A stretch of 64,000 nt of DNA from Selaginella moellendorffii (GCF_000143415.4 NW_003314314.1:250263-314262); one strand, 5' to 3'. Counted from the first letter of the stretch, positions 41,268-52,800 are shown. Notes: generated by a model not told the origin, from the letters alone. A program made the numbers and translations.

Positions 41268-42947
41268 TCACTGGAATTGTGCTTCTTTTCGCTCCAGGAG
41301 CGCCTTCCTCTTTGCGTTGAGCGCGCTCCTCACGATCAGCGCGTCGTTTAACATCCCCGCCGCAGTGAAGACGCTGGCGAGAACCACGTACGGACCATCG
41401 TCCCGCGGTGACACCCACATCAGCCTCTCGCCCGACCGCACCGCTCGCTCCGTGTCGCGGTGCACCTCGCACGCTGCCAGCAGTGTCGACCACGCCACCG
41501 GATTGGGCACAAACGGCATCGCCTCGATCAGATCCTCGGCGAGATCCAGCCGCCCAGTCCGACACAGAAGCGTGATCACACAGTGGTAGTGATCGCTCAC
41601 CGGTCTGATGCTAAAGTCGGAGGACATGGAGACGAAGTGTGAGAGGCACTCTTCTACCATTCCCGTGTGGCTGCAAGCGGCAAGAACACTCGTGTAGGCA
41701 ATCTCGTTTGGTCGTACGCCATCCAAGCTCATGCTTTGGAAGAGATCGACGCAGCGGGAGTTATGCCCGGACTGGGCATACGCTGTCACCAAAACGTTCC
41801 AGGACGCCGTGTTTCTCTCTGGCATATCTGTGAAGAACTCCTTGGCTTCGATTTCGAGACCACTCTGTGCGTATGAAGCCACCATTGCGTTCATTGAGAC
41901 AACGTTTTTGGATGGGATTTTGTTAAAAAGTGCTATAGCATCTTGGATATGCCCGTGTTGGGCATATCCTCCTACCATTGCGTTCCACGAAACCACATCT
42001 CTCTGGTCCATCTTATCAAATACGTTTTTAGCTTCTTCAATATCCTCGCATTGTAAAAACGCTGTGAGGATTGAGTTCCAGGCCACCACGTCCCACTGTG
42101 GCATTCTCTCAAACATTCCATTGGCTTCAAAGATATGCGCAGCTTGAGCATACGCCGCAAGCATTGTCGTCCACACCACAATGTCTCTCTTTGGCATCTG
42201 CCCAAACAGGACATTCGCTTCGTCAATCTGCCCATTTTGCGCATGCCCCTGGATCATGCTCGTCCAAAGCAGCAAGGACTTCTCTGGAGCCTCATCAAAC
42301 AGCGCTCTTGCCTCCTTGCTCTTGTTACCCTGTGCGTTGAGAGCTTCGACCGCAACCGCCCACGACACCAAATCACACTGAGGCATTCTCTTAAAAACAT
42401 CCAAAGCCTTGTCGAAATGCCAAGACTGGGTATACGCTGCTATCATGCTGTTGTAGGCGATCACATCTCTCTCCGGCATCGCGAGAAACATGAGTTCCAT
42501 CTCGTCAAAGTGGCCGTGATGGCCTAGAGCACGAAACATAGTCGCCCAAGCCACTAAGTCCCAGCACGGAAACCTCGCAAACACCTCTCGGGCGTTTTCC
42601 AGATTGCGCCTCTCGGCATTTGCTTGAAAAAATGAAGTCCAAGCAATCACATCTTTCACTGGCATTTGATCAAAAAACCATTTGGCTCTCTGGAGTCTCC
42701 CATGCTGTGCGTGGGCTTTAAAGATAGTTGTCCATGAGACCACGTCCTTGCTCGGTATGGACGCAAATAGGGCATCAGCCTTAGAAAGATGCCCGGCTCG
42801 GGCATATCCCGCGAGGATAATGTTCCATGAGGCTGTGTTTTTGTTGACAACGGAATTAAGAAAATGCTGGGCTTCATCTAATTTTCCAGCGCTTACAAGC
42901 CTCTTAATCACAGCATTTGGTGATACATTGCAGGTGCTCCTTAGCAT
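41268..42947 (-). CDS. Pentatricopeptide repeat protein, PLS/E class
   Basis: An intronless frame of 559 codons with about 13 repeats of 31-35 residues, for example VVSWTTIFKAHAQHGRLQRA, VIAYNSMIAAYTQSWHFDKA, VVSWNAMVGGYAQHGHIQDA and EIAYTSVLAACSHTGMVEE. Most repeats are S-type (31 residues), followed by an L-type pair and an E domain (HYHCVITLLCRTGRLDLAED, VAWSTLLAACEVHRDTERA, YVVLASVFTAAGMLNDA). The protein ends just after the E domain without a DYW deaminase. Such proteins bind organelle RNA, usually to direct C-to-U editing, with a DYW domain supplied in trans. A clear organelle presequence is not evident because the frame starts almost at the first repeat, so an upstream exon may be missing. 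Confidence 0.88.
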   Translation of the reverse strand: MLRSTCNVSPNAVIKRLVSAGKLDEAQHFLNSVVNKNTASWNIILAGYARAGHLSKADALFASIPSKDVVSWTTIFKAHAQHGRLQRAKWFFDQMPVKDVIAWTSFFQANAERRNLENAREVFARFPCWDLVAWATMFRALGHHGHFDEMELMFLAMPERDVIAYNSMIAAYTQSWHFDKALDVFKRMPQCDLVSWAVAVEALNAQGNKSKEARALFDEAPEKSLLLWTSMIQGHAQNGQIDEANVLFGQMPKRDIVVWTTMLAAYAQAAHIFEANGMFERMPQWDVVAWNSILTAFLQCEDIEEAKNVFDKMDQRDVVSWNAMVGGYAQHGHIQDAIALFNKIPSKNVVSMNAMVASYAQSGLEIEAKEFFTDMPERNTASWNVLVTAYAQSGHNSRCVDLFQSMSLDGVRPNEIAYTSVLAACSHTGMVEECLSHFVSMSSDFSIRPVSDHYHCVITLLCRTGRLDLAEDLIEAMPFVPNPVAWSTLLAACEVHRDTERAVRSGERLMWVSPRDDGPYVVLASVFTAAGMLNDALIVRSALNAKRKALLERKEAQFQ

Positions 42948-43095
42948 GCTTTTGAAAATGCCATGTAGCTGAGAGCTATATGCTATTAATTAAACCAACT
43001 TATTCAGTTTTAAAGATTTAAAACTAAAGTCTGGATTAAAAGCAAGGTTAGAAGAAAACCAAGCAATATCTCTCATGAGAATCCATTTTCAAGTA

Positions 43096-44178
43096 TGACC
43101 AAGTCGCAACACTTCTTTGAAGACCGCTTCGATGTAAGGTAAGTTGTCGAGGTCCGAGTGCTTGACAAGTCGTGATTTCTGTGTCGTGTTCTTTACTTGT
43201 GCTCTCTCCATCGCTGTGGGATTTTCATAACTTCGGCCATGGCCCAGATCACTGTCCACTTGATCGTGTCAACTCCAGCGACAAGTATATCTAATGCAAG
43301 AGTGAGTTCCAGCGTGGTAAGTATGTAATATATCACTCACAGAATCTCTCTAAGTCCCTACAAGACATATCAATCATGCACTGCTCGCTGTAACTTACAG
43401 GGAGCAGTGGCGTGATTGATATCTCTTGTAGGGACTCGAGAGATCCTTGCGAACGAATCTTGCCCTCGAGACTCAATCCTTGCCTTGTTTTGCCTGTGAG
43501 CGCCAATCACTCGGGTTAGCAATCGTTCAACCTCTGGCATGAGAATATCCTTCATTCTCTTGTTTACTCCGTGGAGATCCAGGGCCGCGAAGCAGTTTCT
43601 AATGTTGACGTTGAGTGTTTGCCTCTCGATTTGGGCTCCCAGATTCAAAGCTCTCTCCTCTGTCCTGCCAAAGAGAATCAGACAAAACGCATCCGAGGTA
43701 AGCTTGCCCACTGCCTCGGTAAGGTTGACGAGAGTGCACGGTCGCCAGAGCTTTGGATGGCTTTGATCGATTTTGCCATCTCTAGCGCATAGATCACCGC
43801 GGCACCATCCAGTCTCGTGTTGCTCATCAAGTGCCTGCTTGTGGGCAAGAGCAATGTCTTTGAAGCCATAGCTGAAGTACTCTCCACTCAAACTTTGTAG
43901 CTGGGCGATAGGCAACTCCAAATCGCGAGTGATCAAGGCCTCCCTGGCTATGGGAATCTTTGTTGATGACAATGTAGTCCACCACTCCCCCTCTCAGGTG
44001 GATGATCGGGCCATAGATCTTGCCAAGGCTTGCGAAATGGCGATGGAGTGGATATCTTAGAAAAAATGGATCCAACGATTGGCAGGGAGATCGGACCTGG
44101 TGGTAATTTTCTAAGACTTCTCACATTGCAAAGAATGGAGTATAGAGCAAGCAGTGCACAGCAAAGAAAAAGCAACAT
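43096..44178 (-). pseudogene. Cytochrome P450 pseudogene, frameshifted and truncated
   Basis: The N-terminal anchor MLLFLCCALLALYSI is followed by RKLPPGPISLPIVGSIF, GKIYGPIIHLRGG, AREALITRDLEL, RPATKFEWRVL, MSNTRLDGAA, LGAQIERQTLN and QDSFARI, then an I-helix LDILVAGVDTIKW and a K-helix region ending VFKEVLRLG. These match a plant A-type P450 but lie in at least three frames, requiring four or more shifts, with a stop after WREHK. The sequence ends after the K-helix, without the heme-binding Cys loop. A hairpin replaces the expected sequence before the I-helix (43345-43443). It is a dead gene. Confidence 0.85.
43345..43443. repeat. Foldback hairpin with about 42-nt arms
   Basis: 43345-43386 and 43402-43443 are inverse copies with a handful of mismatches and a loop of about 15 nt. 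Both arms contain the phrase gtagggact or its complement. The right arm is P450-pseudogene coding sequence, so the left arm is a local inverted duplication of it. Confidence 0.75.
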
Positions 44179-44249
44179 GGTGGAAGAAATCAGGGCCAAA
44201 GTGGCAAAGTCAAGGAAATTATCGCTGGAGTGATGGTTTACAAAAAGTA

Positions 44250-44560
44250 ATGATGCAGAGATTCAACTCGAAGAACTTGAGCGAGGCAAGGAAAGTCTAT
44301 AAAGGAACAGGCAGGACTTGACTCTTGGAAAGTGATGCTCGAGATTTATGGGACTTCCACGTTCGAGATTTGATCAGATCAGTGACATTCTTTTGGCCAA
44401 GGAATGGGGATATTGATGCGTGTTAGGATGGGATCCAGGCTTACGTGAAAAACTTGCTTTTGGAAAGAGCGATGGAAATGTTTAGAGAGATGCCATCACC
44501 GGATACTGTCTCTTACCAACCGTGATTGCCGCCTTTGCCACAGTGGGGGAAAGGCATGCG
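44250..44560 (+). pseudogene. PPR gene scrap
   Basis: A piece reading ERAMEMFREMPSPDTVSY and, after a stop and shift, VIAAFATVGER is a PPR repeat junction. The upstream part (about 44250-44450) reads in short PPR-like pieces. No start or long frame. Confidence 0.5.
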
Positions 44561-44589
44561 ATCAAAGGACGCGAGATCATTGCGTTCCA

Positions 44590-45400
44590 CCTCTCAGCCT
44601 CCAGCGTCGGCTCTATGCTTGCGGATCCAAGACGTGAGCAAACACAGCTACACAAAAAACAAGAAGAACAGCGAGCAAGCGTACCTCGAGGTTATCAGGC
44701 AACGGTTTCGTCAGCCATTCCACAGTGCAATGACATTGGCAGAAGTGGAAGAAGAAGAAGACGGTGGTGGTGGTGTGGCCGTGAGTGCCGGCGCCGCGGG
44801 CAGTGGAAGAACTAAGACTCCCCTCGTCCTGCGCTTCTTCTTGGCGTTTAAATCTACTTCCAAAGAAAGAAGAAAGATCACTTTAGCCCAACGGTTTTCG
44901 ATCACTCTAACACTTCTGACGAGGAATCCAGTGACTTGGAATGCGCTGATAGCCGGCTACAGCCGGCATGGCGACACCGAGAAGGTGTTCCAGCGGATAC
45001 TAGACAAGGGATTGTGGCCGGGGTTGAAACACATTCTTGTTCCCCTGCACCTGGAAGCTCGTCACGGTCATGTACTCCCGGTACCGCTCTCGATGTGGAT
45101 CACGTACCTCCGCGCGCTCGTGGGGCTGATCGCGTCCAAATTGTCCCCACGGCGTGCGCACCGTTGACCAGGCCACGGTCAGCTTGTCGATGCAAGAAGG
45201 AAAAATCCGCCAAAGTCATTGTGATGAATTTATCAGCGCATTCGCCCTCCACATTCTGGATTCCTAGCGCATTCTCTCGACGCACTCCTCCACAGGAACC
45301 AGAATCCTCGGCGGGGCAACGCAAAAGCCGCGAATCTCCCTCCTCCTGCTCCTCTCATGGCGAAACGGATCGCACAGATGCAATCATCCAGAGCCATTAA
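44590..45400 (-). pseudogene. Partial duplicate of the aspartic protease 5' region, invaded by PPR sequence
   Basis: 44590-44730 resembles 40390-40640, and 45200-45400 resembles 40810-41060 (shared cattgtgatgaatttatcag and catctc-like 5' exon text), in the same minus orientation. They represent the first exons of the protease gene with large changes. Between them, 44928-45010 on the plus strand reads NPVTWNALIAGYSRHGDTEK, a PPR repeat. A 213-codon plus frame over the whole block is a composite of these scraps. Confidence 0.6.
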
Positions 45401-45900
45401 ATCTTGGACGTGCTTGAGAGGATGACATGTGGTGTCATTCACGGCCTTGATCCAGGTCTACGCGAGAAGAGGAGGGATGGAGAAAGAAAAGGAACGCCAT
45501 CTCTACAACATATGATTCCAAATTTTGCTTTCGGGATGCCACTGTTTCCGAGAGTCTCAATCCTCGGCAACTTTGACCTATACGTCCGCGTGACTCTTTG
45601 ATCAATGTAGCAGTCAATTCTATCTTACGCTCTTTGGCCGTAATTAAGATTTCTAATATGTTTTTGTTTTTCTTGTTTTTTTAAATTCAAGTGATCGTTC
45701 ATTTGGCAAATTGAAGCTATGGACAAACTCAAGAAGAACGGCACAAGTATTTTCTAGCGTCATTGTTTCTTCCTTGTTTCTAGGATCAAAGCCGAGTGTA
45801 CTTCCGAGATGCAATTAAAACTTTACTTTTTAGTCGATTTTCTGAATCTCACAATCGTTTTTATATGAATAGAAAGTAAAGACCTTGATTCTCAGCTATT
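45400..45900. other. No gene recognised
   Basis: Mostly AT-rich sequence with short frames and no domain. It separates the protease relic from the third coiled-coil copy. Confidence 0.4.
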
Positions 45901-48900
45901 CAAGTTCTTCTGCTGCTCAGAAACTTATGCTTGTTTTACGAAATTTTTATAGCCGTTAAGCTGCTCGTCGATCTTTTCTCCAAGTTTTAGATTTTTAGAC
46001 TTAAAAAATCGCTGCTTTTTTACTTTTCAAGCTGCTGCGCCTCTGCTTAAAAAAAGCCACTGCTCTTTCTGCCACTCTGCTTTCTAAATTTTCAAGCTGC
46101 TGCCCCTGCTTGCTTTAAGAAAGTGTTTTAGTCTTTGCTTCTGCTTCCTGTGTCCCCCAAGTTTTAGATTTTCGAACCTACTATCGAACTTGCTCAATCT
46201 AATGACAATTGTTCCGATTACAGTTTCGCTGCTTCAAGTCAAACATCTCGGAGACTATGCTGAGGAGCTGCTTATTCTGGCCCACTAGTAAGTAAAAAAC
46301 TTCTTTTCCACTCTATTAGAAAATAGTCTGTTCACCATCTTAGGAGTGGCCGTCCTTGTATGTTAAAAACTTTGGAGATCCAGAAGACTATCACAAAAGG
46401 CATATCAGGCTGGAGCAATTAGTATTTAGTCTCGCAGATTACCTCGCAGAGAAAAAACGCGGCCTCCTACGAAGTTGGAGCTCAGAAGATTTCCAGCAGA
46501 GCAGAAAAACAACAAGAAAATACCACAAAGTGTGTGTCGCTGTAGGCCTTGAGAGCTTGCTTCTGCTGTTTAACAACACGGATGAAAAAAATGGAAGAGG
46601 ACGACTCTACGTACCCTCGGTCCAGATTGCTCGATTGTAAAGGTGGCCATTGCCTACTGTTGCTTCGTGTTAGCGCTCCAGCAGATAAAAAATACCCACG
46701 TCAGAGGCAAACATCCGGTGAATCCGCACCACTGGCTCCAAGCAGCTTCATCGAGATCGAGATCGAGATCATTCCTTGATGATATAGTATCACCCAAGTA
46801 CGATCCCGGACAGCGTTGAGCTCTCGTCACGTTTCCGTCAATTACTCAGCATCCCATCTTTTGCTCCATGCCAAAGTTTGATGGACTGTCCTTGACTTCC
46901 AGAGCTCGGCTGGCCGACTGCTCCGCCTGGAGCGCCGCTTTCGACTTCTTGTGCTGCTCCATCGTCTTGGACACCTCCGAAACTTTGGAGTCAAGTGAGA
47001 ATTTCTCCTCGAGAGGGTTGATCTTCGCTTGACTTAAGCTGGTAGCTCAAACTTGGTGCTTTGGAGGCCTGCTACTGTTTCCCTGTGCTGCTCGACCTGC
47101 TCGGAGATTTCGATATACTCCCAAGTTTTCCTGCATTTGACGGCCTCGAGCTGACCAATCCTTGCAGCCGGTTTCTCGAGCTCATTTCTCGTTCCTTCGA
47201 CGTGCTTAGAACCTCTCGGACAGTTTGTTCGTGTTCTCTTCTCAGGGAATCGGCTTATTCTTCCGCCACTTCAGGCCTAGGCATCGGAGCTTCGTGCTGA
47301 GAAGCTCGAGTGGAAGGACGCATGGACAGAGCTTGAGGAGAGGCATGCGAAGCCAGATGGCCTGGTAAACTCTGCAACAGCTTCTGCGTTCGATGACTCC
47401 TCTAAAACTAGTCCTTTCGTCTTAAAGTTCGCTCCAGCAGATACCAGACTGCACGTCAGAGGCGAACAGCAGCAGTCCTGTGAATCCTTCCAATCGCTCC
47501 ACCGTCACAAGCAGCGTCATCAAGATAATCTTCTTGCCATCATCATCTTCTTGAGTTCCCTTGCAGCAACCTGCCACTGAGTTCCTTGCTGATACTATCA
47601 TCCGAGCAGCTGTACGAGCATTCCTGGACAGGGTTGGAGTTTCAAAGTCTCCGCTCTAGCAAATGACAGAGAACGTCGAGCGTAGTCTGTCTTATAGTCT
47701 CCGCAGCATCTCTCTGAATCCGATATCCCCCACCGTCACGAGCAGCTTCAGCTATATCATATTCTCGCCATCTTGCATCGTTCCTCGCTGAAGCTGTGGA
47801 CAGCCTTGGAGCATTATACCGCAGCAGCACCTCCTGAATCATCTCCGTCGACTGGGAAGCTGATCAGATAGACCCCAGACAAGTCCAACTTTATAGTCGT
47901 TGAACACCAGCCTCCTTAGCTGCTTGACTGGAGAGCTTTGACCAGAGTGCAAGCTCGATTCTTGAGTTTCCTTGCAGCAATCTCGTCTTGATCCCTTCCT
48001 AAGCTGCATCCTGGTTCTCGCCATCATCTCTTCTTGAGTTTCACTCGGAGCTGCTCAACTGGTCGGGGATGTTGCTTGCAGTGGCATACATCCCAGCTTG
48101 CGTACTCTGATTGAAGAGGAAGCTCTCCAGCAAAGAGCAGTGATTCTCGAGCAGTGACAAAACACCGTCCACTCCTGTTTCCAGTCTCGTTTCCAGTCTT
48201 GTATTCTCGTCGTTCCTTGCTGATAATCCTCCGACCATGTTGAGAGAAACCATGACCACAACCATCCCTTCCCTCGACATTGGCTTCCGCGAGCGAAGTC
48301 ACCCCAGCTCTCTACAACAAACACGGGAGTTATTGGCAAACCGCCCGAATCCAAAAACTAACGAAAAGAAAAGCTTGCCTGTCTTCTCCAGAATTCTCGG
48401 ACGAAGTCGTCTCCCGCGCGATCACAGATCTCCTTGGCCACTTTCACAAACACCATTTTGCCGGATTTGCTCTTCCTCCACGGCTTCGATTCTTCAGGGA
48501 TTTTATCCAACTCCCTCTGAAGCCTCGCCATCTTCCGCGCTCTCTGGATCCTTACGCTGTCGCTAGATTTTCCGTTCAGTTCTTCGTACGTCAACTCGGC
48601 GAGCCTGATCAGAAGCTCCAATGCGCGGCAGCTCCAGGTGGCCCCCTCCTCGACCTCAACCACGTCCTCGTCCCTGACCTCGTCGTCGATCTTCTGGCTG
48701 CTCTCCTTCCTCTTTAGCTCTCTCGACGCCTCGTGAAGAGCTTCCAGGCGCCGGAACTCCAGAAAGCCCCCTCGCCCATCCTGGAGTCGGCTGCTGCGTG
48801 CCGTCGGGGAGAATGATCTGCGCTGATGGAGAGAAGCGAACAGTCTTGGGCCTGGAACCTGGAAGTCCGAGAGACAGTGGTTAAGTCACGGAAGAAAGGA

Positions 48901-49020
48901 CGAGAAAGAGACAAACCAGACCGGCTGGCAGCAAAGCTGGCTTGGTTGGCTGCTCCTTTTCTGGCTCTTGATCCTTGGTTGGCTGCTCCTTATTTTGTGA
49001 TGAAACCTTGGTGGCAGAGA
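45900..49020 (-). pseudogene. Third, truncated copy of the coiled-coil gene unit
   Basis: On the minus strand the end of exon 1 is recognisable (EQPTKPALLPAG, compare KPILLPAGG in copy B), then a 63-bp intron. Exon 2 reads RPKTVRFSPSAQIILPDGTQ, a one-base frame change, then DGRGGFLEFRRLEALHEAS, ELNGKSSDSVRIQRARKM and GDDFVREFWRRQ. The rest of exon 1, the promoter and the start are absent: at about 49020 the sequence switches abruptly to the tail of arm B's LRR relic. The decayed 3' tail continues to about 45900 and matches 2990-6000 of arm A. It is more diverged from copies A and B than they are from each other, so it is an older duplicate. Confidence 0.75.
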
Positions 49021-49270
49021 GTATGTGTGCTTGGTAACAAGATGCAGCTCAACAGCAAACATGAACAAAATTGACTTTGCATTTTCCTGCACGACATAAA
49101 GCATAAGCTTTAAGGAGAATGATAGGCACTTACCTTGTGAATTCAATGCTCTTGAAGTTTTGTTATGTCAGGAAGTTTGCATGTCAAGAATGGCACATCT
49201 AGGGTAAACATCTAAACATTCACCGACAAAGAAAACGCATAAAGACTATTTACTTACTATAGCTACCGTC

Positions 49271-49459
49271 TCATTTCTTTGTGAAAAGTTTTCGGAGGTC
49301 AGATGGTATCTGGTAGTTGGTTTGATCAGCACTCTCAAGCTGGAAGCATTCTGGAACAAGTCCCTGGAGCTGGTTTCTACTCACGTCTAGATGCTTGAGA
49401 GATGAGAGTGTGTAAACATCTTCCGGGATAGACTGCCAGATTAGACTAAACGAACGCAT
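49271..49459 (-). pseudogene. Leucine-rich-repeat receptor fragment (arm B)
   Basis: This reads SIPEDVYTLSSLKHLDVSR followed by NQLQGLVPECFQLESADQT, as in arm A, and stops after LRKLFTKK. It is a fragment of an LRR receptor-like gene without other domains. Its start lies about 60 bp from the divergent coiled-coil gene. Confidence 0.65.
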
Positions 49460-49519
49460 TAATGTGAAATAGATTTAGTAAGGGTTAGGGCATTAAAGGC
49501 ATTTTGCAAAGGGCAAGCT
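49460..49519. promoter_or_regulatory. Compact bidirectional promoter-like spacer
   Basis: About 60 bp between the LRR relic and the coiled-coil gene contains aagggttagggcatt, a telomere-repeat-like motif. The spacer is preserved in arm A (7831-7890) and in the relic at 10360-10420, which suggests it travels with the gene. Confidence 0.35.
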
Positions 49520-51202
49520 ATGGCGCGAATAGAGCAGGAGCGCAGTGGATGCGTCACAGGTCTGTGGTCTCTCTTCCGACCAAAAAACGCGCACAAGGGC
49601 GACAAAAAGGTCCACCCGGAAGCCATGGACGCGGCGGCCTCGAAGCTGAAGGTCCAAGATCGTGTCTGTGAGGCCGTCTCGGGAGAAGCCATGGACGCCG
49701 CCGCCTTGAAGTTGAAGGAACTCAGGCACGAGGTGAAAATCGTGTTAGAAGCGATACGACAGGAGCGAGGGCACAAGGAGCCGATCAAGCCGATCAAGCC
49801 GGAACAAGAGAAGGAGGACGAAGAGGAGAATCAAGAGAAGAAAGCGGAGCAGCTGAAGGAAGAGAAGAAAGCCGAGCAGGTGAACGAGGAGGAGAAAGAA
49901 GCCGATCAGATGAAGCCGATGAAGCTGGAACAAGAGGAAGCCGAGAAGCAGCTGAAGGAGGAGGAGCAAGAGAAGAAAGCTGAGCAGCTGAGCGAGGAGG
50001 AGCAGGAGAAAGAAGCCCATGAGACGAAGGAACTCAGGCGCGAGGTGAAACAGGAGCAAGGTCACAAGGAGCAGCCGCAGCTGGAACGAGAGGAGAAGAA
50101 TCAGCCGATCAAGCCGATCAAGCCGATGAAGCAAGAGCAGGAACAGGAGGAGGAGCAGCAGATGAAGCCGATGAAGCAGCAGCTGGAACACGAGGAGGAG
50201 CAGACGATCAAGCCGATCAAGCAGCCGCTGGAACGGGAAGACGATCAAGAGAAGATGAAGCAGCAGGAGAATGACAAGCCCAATCAGGAGGAGCAGCGAC
50301 CCAAGCCAATTCTACTGCCAGCCGGGGGTCGTCGTCCAGGTATGGTTCCTTTTGCTTCTCGCATTCTTCTTCTATTGTGACTCACGATGGCCTTCTGGAC
50401 TTGCAGGTTCCAGGCCGAAGATGGTTCGCTTCTCTTCCTCAGCGGAGGACATTCTTCCCGACGGCACCCGACGGCGGAGTGAAACCCATCTTAGCGATGG
50501 CCGAGGGGGATATGTTGAGTTCGCGTATCTCGAAGCTCTCCACAAGGCAAATCGGTGGCTAAACCAGAGGGGAAAAACCGAGAAGAAGATCTGCAGCTTG
50601 GAAGAGGAAAAGCGCGAGGAAACAGAAGAGGAGAAGTACGAGGAAAAGTCTTGGAGTGTTAGCGCGCTCCGGATTCTGATCAGACTCACCGAGCAGCTTT
50701 ACGAGGAGCTCAACGGCAAATCTAGCGACCGAGAGAGGATCAAGCGAGCGCGGAAGATGATGAGGCTCCAGAAAATGCTGGATAGGATCCCGAGTGAGAG
50801 GAAACCGTGGAAGAAGCTTCAGTCCGGCGAGGTGGTCTTCGTGAAGGAGGCAAAAGAACTATATGATCGTGCGGGGAGAGATTTTGTTGCCGAATTCAAG
50901 AGGAGACAGGTAAGTTTGATATACCTTTCAGATTCCAGATGGCCGTTTGCTAATAACTTCCGTGTTTGTTGTAGAGAGCTGGAGTGAACGATGAGTGTTT
51001 GTTTTGTCGGAACCATGATGGCGAGAAGATGATCGGCCGGGCTGGGGTGAACTCTAAGACGACTAGACCCTGGGTTTATCTGAGAAGAGAACACGAGCAA
51101 ACTGTTCTAAGCACGTCGAAGAAACGAGAAATGAAGTTGGCTCCGAGCTCGAGAAGTTGGCTGCAAGGATTGGTCAACTGGAGGCCAGTGCTCGGACTCT
51201 AG
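49520..51202 (+). CDS. Glu/Lys-rich coiled-coil protein, lineage-specific family, copy B (intact)
   Basis: Three exons, 49520-50339, 50407-50909 and 50975-51202, splice in frame to 516 codons. Residues about 1-85 carry two EAMDAAALKLK-type modules (the first copy reads EAMDAAASKLK) joined by VQDRVCEAVSG. Residues about 90-270 are a Glu/Lys/Gln-rich coiled coil with repeated QEKKAEQL, EQMKPMKLEQ-like and IKPIKP units. Exon 2 encodes SRPKMVRFSSSAEDILPDGT, then a helical basic domain with YEELNGKSSDRERIKRARKM and AGRDFVAEFKRRQ. The last exon has CLFCRNHDGEKMIG. No signal peptide, membrane segment or known catalytic motif. Function unknown. The helical exon-2 domain is the part best conserved in the third copy, so it is probably the functional core. 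Confidence 0.75.
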
Positions 51203-52800
51203 CATCGGAGAAGCCAACTCTCAAGAGTCGAATCCAGAAGTTGGATCTCCAAGCAAGTTGAGCAGCACACAGGCCACTAAAGCTATAGACCATCGACCTT
51301 CTCGAGAACTCGACTCCAAAGGTTCGCAGCTGTCCGAGACGTAAAAGTGGTGGGTGACGACCGTGTCTCGGGGCTCGAGGCGGAGAAATCCATCACACTT
51401 CGGGCCTCTAAACAGGCCAGCGACCAGCCTCCACACTCTTCTAAGTCAAGAGAAGATCAATGGATCAAGTTGGACTACACTCTACAGTGTCTGGAGCAAG
51501 GAGGGATCTATCTTATCAGCTTTCCAGTGGATGGAGATGATTCAGGAGCGCCTGCTACGGTAAGGCTGTCCATGATAGTAGTGAGGAACGACGTAAACCA
51601 GTGCCAGATGGCTGCAAGATGGCGAGAAGACAATGTTGCTGAAGCTGCTCGTGACTAAGGAGAAGCCCCAGGGGATAATGGCTGATGGAGTCGAATCCGC
51701 TGCACGAGATGTGGAGCTCTCGGTGAGGAGCACGTCGAGAAGAGGATGGCGGAGTTTGGAAGCTCAAAGGTGAGCCTGAAGAAGCAAGTAACTGGCAGCT
51801 GATGGAGAGGATCACGGCTCGAGGTGCTGGAGGAGAGAGAGACGTGCCGGATTGAACGAGGAGCTCTGAAGGATGAAGAAGACAAGCCGAGGAGAACCAA
51901 TGAGAGAGCACATGGAGTGCCGAGCTCCAGAGGTTTGACGGATCAGATGGACGCTACATGCGACAATAAGGAGCATCTGGCTTCGCAGGGAGCTGTGTTT
52001 TTGCGTGGTTCCACTCGAGCTTCTCAGCACGATCAAGGCCTAAAGTGGCAGAAGCATTCCCTAACTGTCAGAGGTTCTAAGCACGTCGAAGAAACGAGAA
52101 TGGAAGTTCGAGAAGTAACCAGCTCTCGAGAGTCAAATCCAGAACAGAGGTGCAAGCCAAGTATATTGAAATCTCTGGCAGCTCGAGCAGCACAGGGAAG
52201 CAGTAGCAAGCCTCCAAAGCACCAGAGACTAGTCTCCACACTCTTCTAAGCCAAGAGAAGATCAACCTCTTCTAGGAGATATGCGCCTCGACTCCAAAGT
52301 TTTGGAGCTGTCCAAGACGGTGGCCGAGATGAAGCAGCCCAAGCTGTCGAAAGTGGCGGGCTCTGGCATGGAGCAGAGTCCATCAAACGTTGGCGTGAGA
52401 ACAGCGAGATGAAGGAGAAGATGAGATGCCGAGACGGATCAAGACAAAGCTCTCTAGTTGACGGAAACGGGACGAGAGCTTCAATGCTGTCCAGGATCGC
52501 TCTTACAGGTGCTTGGATGATAGAAGATGATGATGGCAAGATGATCTCGAACTCGAAGAAGCTGCTTGTGGCGGTGGAGCCAGAGGGTCGGATTCACAAA
52601 GACTGATGTTCGCCTCTAACATGCGGAGACTACAAGAGCTGGAGCGAACTCCAAGATGAAGCAACAGTCATAAAGACAGAAGATCGGACGAGTTTCATGG
52701 AACGTGGAAGCTGGTGCAAAGGTTACTAGGCAATTCAGAGGTTCAATGGCCACCTTTACAATCGAGCAATCTGGACTGAGGGTATGTAGAGTCATTCGTT
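51203..52800 (+). pseudogene. Decayed 3' tail of the coiled-coil gene unit, arm B
   Basis: Coiled-coil-like readings continue past the stop in changing frames, for example EKLAARIGQLEASARTLASE just across the stop, and a 141-codon frame at 51824-52249. A longer ancestral coiled-coil protein probably ended here, and the present stop at 51202 is the result of a frame change. The tail may still be transcribed as 3' UTR. Confidence 0.45.

Noticed and set aside
44526-45167. 213-codon plus-strand frame taken as one gene
   Set aside because: It is made of antisense protease relic plus one PPR repeat; the parts have separate homologies on different strands.
49745-50248. Long Leu-rich frame opposite the coiled-coil gene
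   Set aside because: It is the antisense of Glu/Lys codons (gag/aag read as ctc/ctt). It has no start context or domain.
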